Shown: positions 1-11,661 of the stretch, piece after piece | Position numbering within the stretch: position 1 is the first letter of the stretch | Layout of the letters: every line of letters begins with the position of its first letter | Assembly (NCBI GenBank): GCA_963678705.1 | Contig: OY783212.1 | Location: forward strand, 4,774,001 to 4,838,000 | Source of the DNA: Panorpa germanica | Taxonomy: Eukaryota; Arthropoda; Insecta; Mecoptera; Panorpidae | Reading direction: 5' to 3' | Length of the DNA: 64,000 bases | Program-made: the position numbers and the translations under genes | Notes under the pieces: generated by a model | The model's database searches: none | Told to the model about the DNA's origin: nothing | The model's input: only the letters and a program-made list of their open reading frames with translations

Positions 1-84
1 CATGTGATTAGACGATTTTGAATATAATAAAGGTCAGTTATTTGTATGAGCCCTCAATTATTGTATTTTGTAGCTATAGTACTG

Positions 85-440
85 GTTTAAGGGGAGGAAT
101 AAGGTCAAATCGACAAAAAAAGGATATTTTCGATAATGTTTTTGACGACACAGTTAATATATAATTATTTCTATAATTACTACATGATAAAATAACATTT
201 GAAGAATACTTTGTGAAATTTTCATAAATAAATATCAAAAAATGAGGCATGAAAAAAATTATAAACTTTGTTATTTTAAAATACGTTAAAATTTAACGAC
301 AGTATTACCTCGGCATTTATGTAAAGAAAGAGTGTGCAAATTTTCAAAAGAATTGGTTCAGTAGATTTTAAACTATGTCTGAGAAAAACGCGTTTAAAAG
401 TTTCAAAGAAAGATGAAACCAGACGAGAGAGGTGAAGACT
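85..440 (+). mobile_element. Degenerate relative of the TTAA-flanked MITE at 33068
   Basis: The segment opens with TTTAAGGGG, and near 390 it carries a GAGAAAAACGCGTTTAAA stretch. Both have counterparts in the complete element at 33068-34081, which has TTTTAAGGGG and CCAGAAAAACGCGTTTAAAC. Overall similarity is patchy and I could not find the right end, so this is a tentative relic. Confidence 0.3.
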
Positions 441-2172
441 TAAAATCTGTATATCTCAAGCAAGCTGAACTTTTTCTGTTCCAGACGCGGCATTTGTTTG
501 TTAATATTAGCACTTATAATTGCAATGAAAATACAACTTATAATTAGGCATTTATTTTCCAAGATTTACAAATCAATGAATATCACATTAGTCAAATTCG
601 TGACGCATGCCGTCAGATGATAAGTTATAAAATAAGGCCTTTAGTTTTGAGAAGTACTGATTCATTTGAAAATACATAACGTGTGATGACATGCACGACG
701 TCATTTGATCTTAATTGGACTTAATTGGCCACGCTGGAGTACAAGAAATTTGTTGACGTACTTGGACCGCATTCTTGAAGAAAACAGGAAGAGATATAAA
801 CTATATCATCGTGAAATTGTTCCATTCAAATATTTATATGAAATTTATCACAGCTCTCGTCAACTGCCATCTTACTGTTAAATTTTGAGGTTATTACTGA
901 AACAAACGGCTATTTTGAGTGCATTGGGAAGACCTATTATTTGCACTGAATAAAAAATTGGAAAAGCGATGAAACGCGAATTATCAAACTACCCTCGTAT
1001 CATAGAACAGAAGGAGGTCGTTTTCCACATGAGTAGAATCGAATATAGAAAAAGAAATGTTTTTTTGTAAAACTCAAACAAATAAATATTTCTTCTTAAT
1101 ATCACATGGACATCTGCCTATCAACACAATCGAACGTATGCCGAGATTGTTCAATGAGTTCGCTGTTTTTATAGCTTTAATCAATTATTGAATAATTAAG
1201 ATATCAATCTGACGTGTTTATAATTTGCTTTCTTATTTTTATCAAACAGCTTAAATTCACTGATTTAATTATAATTAAATAGATGTTATCAAAGAGAATA
1301 ACAAAATATTGATAAGGAACAATGGTCGGAAGATCACAAACAAGGCTTTGTGCTTTGTGTAGCAACAAGTTTTGTTTAGGAGTCGCATGGGATCTTGTAT
1401 TATGCGAGACTTATACAATATGGATTCGATATAACCAGGTCTTAATGATATACTTAAAGCAAGTGCTGCCGTAAGCATCCGTACTGATCGTATCAAAAGC
1501 TTTGGCTTTATTGAAGGAAAAAACGTGAAAGATAAGCAAAGTGGAAGGAAAATCGTATGCAGCAACACCTAAGGATGTACGTAGCAACTCTATAGTGATA
1601 ATTATTACAATTGTATAATACTACCACTAAACAATAAAACTTATGTAATTTTTTTTATCTTTATTTAATTTATTTAATATTTAACCCGTAAAAAGTGTTT
1701 TAAGGTTTTAAAGAAAGCAGTAAAACAGGTCACAAAACGATCTAAATTAAATAACATTGTTTACGTAACAGGCAGCTTTTGTTACGTTACACCTAACTGT
1801 CATTATCTGGTTATTTTGAAGCTTACCTTGAGATATTTTGTCATTAATTGCACTTAAAATATTTTCTTTGAAAGAATGTAGTGTCTAATCTCATTCAAGA
1901 AATTGTTTAAAATTTACAACTTTGTAAACATAGAAGATAAGAAAACAATAGAAGAAATAAATAGAAAATATTCAAGCACCGAATGACCTTGGACTTGTTT
2001 ACAGAAACTTACAACTGCGAAACATTTAGAAAATTAACGGCTTCGTTAAAATCGCTGTGAAAATAATGGAAAAATTGGCTAGTGAAAATTTGAACTATCT
2101 CCACTTTAGTTATATCTAAGTTGACAATAAAAATGTATGTCTATTTTTAATTTAATTTTTGTGCAGTTTTTG

Positions 2173-2290
2173 TTATGTCGCGGCCTCATACATGTGTTAT
2201 TTCATTGCTACCTATAATGCCAAACCCAGAGAATATAACTCTGGTTTGGGGATCGAGCCCGAAGACAAAGCAATCAGTGTTAAGAATCAA
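2173..2290 (-). mobile_element. tRNA-derived SINE fragment
   Basis: This is a partial copy of the SINE family that is complete at 33724-33999. It shares the 'gtcgcggcctcata' block, the AACCCAGA..ATATAACTCTGG block and the B-box-like GGGATCGAGCCC (read on the opposite strand as GGGCTCGATCCC). The poly-A side lies at the lower coordinate, so the element points to the minus strand. Confidence 0.6.
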
Positions 2291-2784
2291 TTCTAAAATG
2301 ACATTGTGAAAGACTTCTGAGTAGATTTTATCACAAACTTCTTTCTTATTTATATGTCGCTAATTATTGCAGGTGTTAATTTATTTTCAATAAAGTTTCT
2401 GTAAATACAACGAAGATTTCAACATGTGTTTCACTGTTATCGTCAGGTGTTGTTTGCGTAAAACACCTGAGCGTTTAAAGTACTTCAAATACCATACATC
2501 ATGCTATCGGTTGCATCAAATTGTATTAAGTATTTGAAAATGTAATTAATAGAATATCAACTTGAAGTACATTCACTCGCAAAATAATTCTAATGATAAA
2601 CAGGTCAATTTCTTATCAAATTTTAGATTTCTATCTTCTTTATATCGTTACTGTAATAGTCTGATGAGATGCTACCTGATGTAAACCATCTTTCGTAGCA
2701 ATTGCGTGCCACCTAATGATGATCTATCGTCCCGCTTAACCAAAATATGTATATTACTATCATAGAGCCGGGAACCATTACTTC

Positions 2785-2900
2785 AATTCTATAAAACTGT
2801 ACTATATATTGATAAAGTTCAGGACTATCAGGATCTTAAAAGTTTCATTATGGTTTTAATAAATTATAGGAAATATTAACAATTACAATGGTCTTGTTTG
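2785..2900 (+). repeat. Dispersed AT-rich repeat, copy 1 (family R1)
   Basis: The core TACTATATATTGATAAAGTT, followed about 70 bp on by an AGGAAATATTAACAATTA block, recurs in the same order at 7258-7390. It recurs in reverse complement at 37758-37890, and more weakly at 18885-19040 and 36940-37060. No coding capacity is visible. It is probably a short non-autonomous mobile element. Confidence 0.55.
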
Positions 2901-3500
2901 ATATACAATATTAAGTAGTGGTGTTGCAGTCGATAGCGTTATCATATTTCTCAGCAATTATTGTAGTGAGTCTGTATATGTATATAAACTAAATATCCGA
3001 ATAAATTTTTGGATATGGTTGAATCTGAGACACACGTGACTGTGCTGGAGGGATTTATTGTCTCTTCAGTTTAAAGATAAGAATCGAATTAAATGTAATG
3101 AGGAGTGCGAGAAAAAGTGTTATACAAAACAAGAAATAGAAATACAGAATTCTCACTACAAAATCAAATAAGTTTTAGAATATCTTTAGTAAAAGGGCTC
3201 TTTCTAGTTGTTAACCCTTAGACACTTATTATGTTTTACTTGCATTCGTTTTTCAGAATTGTAGAAGCTTCATAATCGTCAGACATTATTCTATATCTTT
3301 GTCACTTTCTGTATTCCAAGTTTTCTTCTACTCAGTACTCTTAGTGCATTATATTTTTAGCATGTTTTCTTCTTGGATACAATTAGAAGAGCTTCATATC
3401 GTTCTGATGGTAATCTTTTGATAAACTCTTCTTGAACTAATTAATCTATTCGTTAAATCTCAATTAAGCGCGTTGATGTACGATTATCGTTGGATTTTTA

Positions 3501-3508
3501 TATATAAA
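3501..3508 (+). promoter_or_regulatory. TATA box of the first Group 7 allergen-like gene
   Basis: TATATAAA lies 53 bp before the ATG. The same octamer sits 56 and 68 bp before the ATGs of the two downstream paralogues (8206 and 11594), which supports a real core promoter. Confidence 0.7.
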
Positions 3509-3553
3509 GACGTTTTACAAATTTGTTTCTTATATCACTAAATTGTTTTTAAC

Positions 3554-5174
3554 ATGAATAAAGTCTTTGTGTTTCTCGTGGCCAGCCTGGCTTGCGCCAG
3601 CGCTACGGATAATCCTTTCCAGCCTATACTGGAGCTTTTTGGAGGTATTGAAGCGTAAGTATTAATTGATTCTTCAAAATAGAAGCTAGAGCTGATAATT
3701 GATCCACCAAGATTTCCTTTACATTACTAATTTATCTGTTAATCTTTCGGCAAATAAATAAAGAGTTCTGCTACTTAAATGCATTTCGTTACTTTGCCCT
3801 TAACGTCATAAGATCGTTTTGATATTATTTCATTCAATATCTACGAATATACTAATGTCCCGGGGTCGAACCAAATTAAAATATTAATATGTTTTTCAAA
3901 TTGTTACCAAAAGCACCTTATTAGAAATATGAAGCAAAACAAACATATAAAAATATCTAAAATTAGTTTTTACTTTTCCGGAATAAAAGAAAATTCATTT
4001 CAATCTATTACACGGTAATTTATATCCAAGGCTACAATTTTTTATTAGATTATCGAATTTAAAATATTTCCAGTGCACCCAGAGACTACACGGTCGTCTC
4101 TATGAATGAATATGTTGATCTAACAATGGACAACCTGAAAGGATTCTTTGGAAATAATAACATGGAACCGATGAAGCTCCCCGATGTCATTGAAGGTTTC
4201 TCTGTTGTAAGTATTAAAAGAAACTCTTCCCTTTTTTAAAATCATAACTGAATCATTCAAAATCATTTCTAATGATAATAGAAACCTCTGCTCATCACCT
4301 ACTATGGAGATTTGAAGTTAACCAAGGGTCTTCTCCATGATCTTTCAACAATTTCTCGTTCCGGCAATTCCTACTTAAGTTATGATCCTGATTCCAAAAG
4401 TCTGCGTGTAGAAATTGATGTGGGATTTCAAGACATCATCGTAAGTATTAACCAGGCTATTAATTAGTTATTTGGACACGAACTATTGATTTTAACTAAT
4501 CTTTATGTAACCAGATTGAGTATGACTACTTGGCTAAGCTCATGGGGCTTGGACCAGTAGGACAACTGGTTGGACGCGTTGATGATTTCGTCATCTCTGT
4601 TGGTGTTATTGTCAATTTGGATAACTTTACATTCAAGCTAGAAAAATTCACCATTCCTAAAGTCGGGTAAGAATATATTTATTGGTTCGTACGATGAAAA
4701 CATTATTATACGTGTTTACGACGCAATACAATATTGTGTTTAAAACCATAAAATGACTCCATTTCGGATTAGTAGTATCATAAATCTTCATTTATTTAGA
4801 TTACTAAATCTATAAAAGGTTCGTTTTAGGCACTAATGAATTAGGAGGAACATTTTTTTTAGAATCATAAATTACAAATATTTTTCTTGTATGCTTTTAA
4901 AGTAATATCCCTATTTTGTGTATTCCAATTATGTAGTTAACAGAATCGTTATTCTTGTTCCAGTTCCATCCATATCCAATTTAAAGGCAACATTCTCACC
5001 GACTGGCTCTTCAACGCCATTGGAAACGTAGGTGCTGCCATCTTTAAGAACTTAATCAAGGATGTCGTAGCCAATGAAATTTATAAAATCATTCAGGATA
5101 CTCTTGGGAATGCCAACAGGATGTCAGAAAACTTCTCCGTTAAGGAACTTACACTCCTCAAGCCTCAATTCTAA
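3554..5174 (+). CDS. Group 7 allergen-like secreted protein, paralogue 1 (251 aa)
   Basis: Five exons: 3554-3654, 4074-4206, 4282-4440, 4515-4666, 4964-5174, all joined by GT-AG introns. The total is 756 nt, an intact frame. Residues 1-17 (MNKVFVFLVASLACASA) form a signal peptide and the mature protein has almost no cysteine. The domain runs from a NEYVDLTMDNL helix through 'KPLLITYYGDLKL' to a C-terminal 'FKGNILTDWLFNAIG' segment. From family knowledge this resembles the Group 7 allergen branch of the TULIP lipid-binding superfamily (mite Der p 7; Drosophila gut proteins such as CG8997). It lacks the N-terminal cysteine pair of classic takeout/JHBP proteins. A secreted carrier of a hydrophobic ligand is inferred. 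It heads a tandem trio. An AATAAA lies near 5287. Confidence 0.8.
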
Positions 5175-5286
5175 AACGGAACAAGAAGAGGTAGACTCAG
5201 TTGAACTCTTCACTTACTTCGAGATAAACGTGCTTCTTCTGTACACATAAATGACATATTTTTTTATAAAAAATATATATTCCTCA

Positions 5287-5292
5287 ATAAAT
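5287..5292 (+). terminator. Polyadenylation signal, Group 7 allergen-like paralogue 1
   Basis: AATAAA lies about 113 bp past the stop, within a run of overlapping AATAAATAAATAA. Confidence 0.6.
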
Positions 5293-5299
5293 AAATAAT

Positions 5300-8190
5300 A
5301 ACTATAAGAAACAATATTTAGTTGTTCTTGTGTAAATATCTATTTAACAATTTTTAATTAAACTGTATTTTTCTGGTCAGAGCATTAATTAGTTTTTTAT
5401 TATATCTTTTTCTATCTGTTGGTGATAATGGAGCAACATTCTCTTAATTTCTATAACAATGATGAAGTTAACAGTGTAACCAAATAAACAATTTGGACAC
5501 CATCCGAAATCATATTTATTATAATCTTTGAGTTAGGTTGCTCACGGTTCTGTCGATATGAAAAAGTCTCTGTTATGGCCTACTAATGGCGAAACTACTT
5601 CAACATTCAGAATACAAACTACGAAAAAGTTGATGCGAACTACAACATATTCAATATTCAAAGAATGTGGTCCAAAAACACAATTATTTTTAGAAGAAAG
5701 TTTAAATAGCGTATAAAGTGTTGCCTAGAACCAGGCGCAGTAGCGTTATACGAGATATGTGATACATAGAACAATAATTCTTATTCAACGTCAAATTAGA
5801 AAATATAATAATACTCAACATTGTAAAACGATTGTAACCTTTAATTTGATTTTTATTATTGATTACATTAAATAATCAAATCGTGAGAGCCACTTGATAC
5901 CTTTATTTTTGAAAAATAAGTATTGCTGTTTTATCATTATGTGATAATTAAATTAAAATCAACACAAAAAGAAACAATAATCAAAATAAGATATAACAAT
6001 AGATTAGCTATGAGTCTTATCAGTAAACCCGGAGCTGGTACGTCAAGGTATTGCGCCCAATTACAGGGTGATGACAAGGTATACATATCAGGCGTTTAGA
6101 TACGAATGAGACTTTTATACAGTTAAGTCTTGTACAATCTGATTTTGGTCTTAAGATAATAATGATTTATATTTTATTTTATTTATTACTTTATGCTATA
6201 AATAATATGTTGCAAAATCAGTGTAATGCTAGACAGGGCCGGCATTCTGGGGGAGAATTTAACTGCCTTGGAATTTCTATATAACGGAATTTATTATATA
6301 TAAGAATAGCCATGTAACAATGATAGCAAAGATAACCCACTAAACACAAGTTATGTGTATTTAAAGCATATAATATAAAACAGTTACGTAAACAATGTTA
6401 CCTAATATACATTGTTTTGTAACCTATTTTCATGTCTGTTTCAAGCTATAGAATAATACATTTTTTTCAGAAAATCATTTTAATGTTTCCAGAAAGTATT
6501 TAAAATAGTAGAAGTTGTTCGTAGCTGAATCTATCTCGAATCTTGTTCGATTTTCAGTGTAAAAGATTAGAACTTCGGGTAATTTCAAAAAATATTTAGT
6601 TTACTTTAATTTAGTGTAATAAAAATCATGCAGCTATTTGAATTTATTATTGAATTTATTTTACTTTAAAAATGGACATCGACTGCATTTCTTGATCCAC
6701 ATGAAATCGTCTTGTATATGAATTAAAAGTGGCATGCAATGAGTTTATATTGAGCATGTATCAAAATATTGATATTCACCTAAATTTGTAAGTGACAAAG
6801 TTCATGATCTATTTTTGGCCACTCTATGTGGACTTTATTTCAGGTGTTTGATTTGTAGTAAACACCTGAATTTATAACTTGTTGTAAATCATTAAAATCA
6901 ACGTTATCAATTAGTTCTAATCACAATTAAATTGTAGCCGCTATTTGGACATTAACTGAAGATAAAAATAATAATGAGACGAAAGAAAGAAAGGAGCGGT
7001 ATGTTACATTTTAATTATAGCTTTAAAAAACATATTCCAAAAAGAAATTGTTATTTGTGCATTGTACGAGAATCGCGTTATATCATTTAACGCGTTGCAG
7101 TAACTCGCGTTATACGAAAGTATGCAGTACTTAAAGTTATGTAACAATTTATTGATCTATACTTTAGTTACGGAAATACAGACGACAGCATAGTCTTCAC
7201 ACATGCAGTTTCTTTTCTGAAATCCTATTAAATACTTAATAATGGGCTTGTGTCCTATGTCTTAATTTCTATAAAAGTGTACTATATATTGATAAAGTTG
7301 GTTACTAGAACCTCAAATGTTCAATTATTTTTTAATAACTCCTTATATGTTAGGAGATATTAATAATTAAAAAAGTCATTTTGTCTCTTTAATTATTAAA
7401 GAGATTCAACGTTGTACACATTCCAAGTGCATGTGACATCACAATCCTTGTGTAAGGTTACCAACCTTACAGCTCATAAATCTCTGCTATATGTATTTAT
7501 ATATCAAAATATCTAATATTATTTACAGCTATTTCAAGGAACAATCAAATTTTAATATTATGTCTGCCTTAGCAGGGTTAAATAAAATAAAAACTTATTA
7601 TTCTTTGATTTGACTTGATTATTTGACTACCAACAGCTACAGAACATTACTACAGCACTGACCTACTTAACAAATAACTGACGTTAAAATGCATTTCACG
7701 TCATACAAATATGGCCGACCATTTCTAGCGCTAAAACTACAATTCAAACTTTTAATTGCTATATCTCCGTTAACATTTAGATATTTAATAAAATAGACAC
7801 GCCAATGCACATTTATTAACATCAATTTCAATCAACAATTCAAAAATCGACCACTAAAAAATAAGGAAACAAGCCCATTAAAATATAATTACTATAATTC
7901 CCGCGCCGCTGCTGGTGCTACCTACAGTTAATGAAGGGTTTTGCATTGCACTTTGTTCATCTCATCTTGTCATTCGTTTTGCTTCATGAACATGGATTGA
8001 CCTTGATTTGCTATTCATTACAAATCATTATTTAACGAAAACAGCCAACTCACATAAAACTCGTTTACTACATAATGTTATCCTAGTCGGTGTCGCAGTA
8101 AAGATAACTCCGTTGATCAATATCAACAAATAATTGAAAAATTAATCAATAATCAATAAATCTTATCAAAAATATGATGACGTCGTAATA
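5300..8190. other. Intergenic region between paralogues 1 and 2
   Basis: No gene is visible. It holds one R1 dispersed repeat (7258-7390). It also has a GTTACGTAAACAATGTTACC block near 6383, with weak echoes near 20503 and 24765, which may be another short mobile element. The rest is AT-rich. Confidence 0.55.
7258..7390 (+). repeat. Dispersed AT-rich repeat, copy 2 (family R1)
   Basis: This is the best-preserved plus-orientation copy. It runs from CTTAATTTCTATAAAAGTGT through TATATATTGATAAAGTT to AGGAGATATTAATAATTA and a CATTTTGTCTCTTT end. Its reverse complement is nearly repeated at 37758-37890. Confidence 0.7.
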
Positions 8191-8213
8191 ACTGTAGAGG
8201 ATTTCTATATAAA
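8178..8213 (+). promoter_or_regulatory. Promoter of Group 7 allergen-like paralogue 2: CRE-like site and TATA box
   Basis: TATATAAA at 8206-8213 lies 56 bp before the ATG. A CRE/AP-1-like TGACGTCG at 8178-8185 lies just upstream. The TATA position is conserved among the three paralogues. The CRE-like site was not seen at the other two, and its function is a guess. Confidence 0.6.
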
Positions 8214-8261
8214 CCATAAGTGACCTGAATTAGGAAACATTATTTTTCGTTGTGTTTTAAA

Positions 8262-10476
8262 ATGAATAAAGTATTTGTGTTACTGGTTGCCAGCCTGGCT
8301 TTGGCCAGTGCTAACCTTCATCCGTTGGCACCTCTGCTTAAGATGATCCAGGATGAAGCGTAAGCATTTTGATAAGTTTTTATTAAATGTACTTGTAATT
8401 CACAAGCAATCCGCTAAGAAGCAGAATTTTCTTGTGTTCTGAAATACGGAATTATATATTGGGTTGAATTTCACATACTATAACACATTTATTTATAGAT
8501 ATATTTAATATACATTTATCTTCTATTGCTATTTCAGTTATCTAAGAGACCTTTTAACCTAATCCATCACGAACTTTTATTTTGCATACATTTATGTCTC
8601 TGCTATGTCTAAGTAACTTACAAACTTACATGTAATGACGATTCCAGCGTAAGGGAGTGATTTTATTGAGTTAATTAATTTAAAGACCTTTAATTTTTAT
8701 TAGCATTTTTAATATTAATTATTGATATATTAAAGAATACGATTGATGAAGATACGATTTATATTGAAAATTATCTATGTGACGGTTTCCTTAATAGAAA
8801 AACATCTATTTTAAATAAGTAGTGTAACACAAATCACTGATGTTAGACGTCTAAGTTTTGCTTACAACCGAATTATATAAATACTTCATAACCTGTATTC
8901 CTATAAAAGGATGTCTAAAGGTATGGTTCTGCCTGCCGTTTTGAGACGATTCTCGGGTTCCCGCACAGAAGGCTCCACCTTCGTTATGTTCACGTCATAT
9001 AGTGTGATACACTCATGTATAGAAATAACATAAATACATATATGGTTTCCCCTCTAATAAAATACCATAATATTTGATCTCGAAAATGAGAGGGGAAGTA
9101 ACATTATGTTTAGACCTTAAGAAGTTTTATGATTTACATTAATGCAAAAAATAGTAAATTAATTTTTCAAAACACATTAAATATTTTAAGAGTACTGTAA
9201 AAAAAATCTAGTAGAAAGAATGTTTTAGACGCCTCTTTCTTAGACTGGAACCACACTGCGAAAGAAAATCGCGTGGAAAAAATCCGCACCGTAAATACAA
9301 ACTGCAGAATTTTCCACGTGATTTTTGAATCACCATGTTGCGTGGACATTTATATAATTCAATGTATTATAGAATTATGAATTTATTTCTGCGCTCGTCT
9401 TTTTGCATTTTTCGAGCATTTTTTTTTTGCAGTATAATATATATATAGATAACTTTTGTTATGTTAATCAAACCTTTAACACACGTATCTGTGTTTACGC
9501 ACGTAGCGAGAAGTTTATCTTTGCAATTTAATTGGAAAAATAAAAAGTCTATTGTTCACAAAATAAAGTGATATATTCTTTCCTTCTACAGACAACCAAG
9601 AGAAATCATTACCGCCAACATCAACGAATATTTGGACAAAACTATTGATAACTTAAGACGAATGGTCCCCGGAAGCGATTTCGATCCCATGCACTTGCCC
9701 GACATTTGTGAAGGTTTCAGTGTTGTAAGTTATACTTCCATGTAGTCCTAATTAAAAATACTTTAATAATTGAGAACTTTGTCTGCATATCTGATATTCA
9801 TTTGTCTGCATACAGAAACCCCTTCTCATCACCTACCACGGAGAATTGGAGCTCACAGAGGGTGAATGCTACGGAATTGATACCATTTACCGTTATGGAG
9901 ATGCTGAACTTAGATACGACAAGAAACTTCTGGGAGCCAGATTCCACGTTGGAGTTAGAGATCTTAACGTAAGTGGAAGTTCCCCTTTATCAGAAACACC
10001 TCACAAATTGATTAAAGTTAATTAGCATTTGATATTTTTATCCAGTTGAACTTTGAGTACTTGGCTAAGATCATGAGCATTGGACCAGTAGGACAAATCG
10101 TTGCCGCAGTCAATAAAGTAGAAATCTTGATCGACATCGTCATTGATCTTGAAGATTTCACTTTCTATCTACAAGAATTTGATGTTCCATATGTTGGGTG
10201 AGAATTTTTACAATCTGTTTTCAACAGCAACATATTTTTGGATCAAATCAAAAATAATTGTGTTGGTTTTTCAGTTCCATCGACCTTAAATTCAAAGGAA
10301 ACATCCTCACTGATTGGCTCGTCAACGGAATTACAAAGGCTGTTACTCTTATCTTCAAAAATCTTATCGTCGATGTTGTTGCTGGACAGATCGAAACCCT
10401 CCTGAAGGACACATTCGACAAGATCAACACCAGCTCTCGTTACATGCTGGTGGAGAACACTCACTTCCGCAAGTAG
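8262..10476 (+). CDS. Group 7 allergen-like secreted protein, paralogue 2 (245 aa)
   Basis: Exons: 8262-8359, 9592-9724, 9816-9968, 10046-10197, 10275-10476; total 738 nt, frame intact. The signal peptide is MNKVFVLLVASLALASA. The middle exons match paralogue 1 in length and phase (133, 153 against 159, and 152 nt). The same landmarks occur: INEYLDKTIDNLRRM, KPLLITYHGELELTEG, LAKIMSIGPVGQIV and FKGNILTDWLVNG. It encodes the same family of TULIP-fold lipid-binding secreted protein. Intron 1 is 1.2 kb and contains a hairpin (9257-9335) and another short repeat-like stretch (about 8920-9040). The other introns are under 100 bp. It is two codons shorter in exon 3 than paralogue 1. Confidence 0.82.
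9257..9335. repeat. Inverted repeat / hairpin in intron 1 of paralogue 2
   Basis: GAAAATCGCGTGGAAAA is followed about 45 bp later by TTTTCCACGTGATTTTT, a nearly perfect inverted match. CACACTGCG upstream and TTGCGTGGA downstream extend the symmetry loosely. It may be a small MITE; no coding is visible. Confidence 0.55.
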
Positions 10477-10623
10477 TGCTTGAAACTCGTCAACTTTAAC
10501 TTCCGCAATTTATATTAATTACTGACCTATTGTTGTAAATAATTAATTATATTATATCTGTAATACAGAGAATCGTATTTTATTTTATTTGTTACCATAT
10601 TTTATCTCTTCAACGTAAACTAA

Positions 10624-10629
10624 AATAAA
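10624..10629 (+). terminator. Candidate polyadenylation signal of paralogue 2
   Basis: AATAAA about 150 bp after the stop codon. No closer canonical hexamer was seen. Confidence 0.45.
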
Positions 10630-10639
10630 CTCAACAACC

Positions 10640-11590
10640 ATAAACAAAAGATCGCTGTATTCTCTGTACGGAGTCGTACATATCAATGCTAGATGGCATA
10701 TGTTGAAGAACGAATTGGGGACATGTAAAGAAAATTGAAAGATTAGGATTGAATAATAAAAATATTAAAGAACACGCGTGTTTCACGTGTACGTTTAAAA
10801 GGGGAATATAAGACAAGGCAAATCAGTCAAAGAGTATAATCATAATTGCACATATGAATGCCATAAAATTTCAAAAGAGCGCCGTTAGGTTTTTAAAGAA
10901 TTTTTGATCCGTTTTTAGAGTCTGAATTAAAAAGCTTTCATTTCCTAACAATTTTACTGAAGTTCTGAAAAATATTATGTTAATTTTCGTCAAATTTTTT
11001 AGTCTCAATTATTATTTTAATCTTAGCAATTAAAAGTTTTTTAAATAAATTTTATATTGATAAATAAAATATTTTATAATAAATAAATGTATATAAAAAC
11101 ATACGGTTTTATATTTATTATCTAGTACGCTATATTATCGTAGAAGCCTCTTAACTTTAATCACAAATGTTCTATTTACAAAAATGGAACGGAATATGAT
11201 TGCGCACGTTGCATTGTCCATTGTTACAAAGAATGTGTTTTTAAAATTTGAGCTTATCAAGAAGTAGTTTAAGAATTATTGAAAAGTTTTGTAAAACAAA
11301 TTCAAAATCGAAGTTACTTTCCAATATGGCGGCCAAATTTTCCCGTCGTTCTTATTTTAAATTTGAAATTTCAATTAGTGTAATCTTATTTTTATTTGCT
11401 TACAAAATTGCAGTTTCTCATTAAAATTCTTTCACAGATTTCTAAGTGAAAAATTTTGGTTATATTTTTTGTTGTTAAGAAATAAAAATGTAGATAAACG
11501 GGAAATTTATAACTTTGTTGTCTAAAAACGTGGTTGTATTTTATGTACTAATGATAACAATAATAATCGTGAGTCCTATCATTTTTGAAA
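10640..11590. other. Intergenic region between paralogues 2 and 3
   Basis: AT-rich DNA without a supported gene or a clear repeat. Confidence 0.5.
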
Positions 11591-11593
11591 ATG

Positions 11594-11601
11594 TATATAA
11601 A
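11594..11601 (+). promoter_or_regulatory. TATA box of Group 7 allergen-like paralogue 3
   Basis: TATATAAA, 68 bp before the ATG, at the position conserved with the other two paralogues. Confidence 0.6.
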
Positions 11602-11661
11602 CAAAAGAAAACGTTAAACGATTAAACATATTTGTGACATTTAACAAAGAAGTTCTTATAA

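Larger units (their letters stand above)
1..3490. other. Intergenic region with transposon debris
   Basis: No coding region could be supported here. Open frames are short and show no family motif. The stretch holds a possible degenerate relative of a TTAA-flanked MITE (about 85-440), a SINE fragment (about 2173-2290) and one copy of a dispersed AT-rich repeat (about 2785-2900). The rest is AT-rich DNA in which I see nothing. Confidence 0.6.

Noticed and set aside
1275-1568. 97-codon minus-strand frame in the left intergenic region
   Set aside because: No motif, no supporting promoter or splice context, and surrounding sequence looks like ordinary AT-rich intergenic DNA.
8920-9040. GC-richer stretch in intron 1 of Group 7 allergen-like paralogue 2 (TCGGGTTCCCGCACAGAAGG)
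   Set aside because: It looks like mobile-element debris but I could not assign it to a family or find a second copy here.
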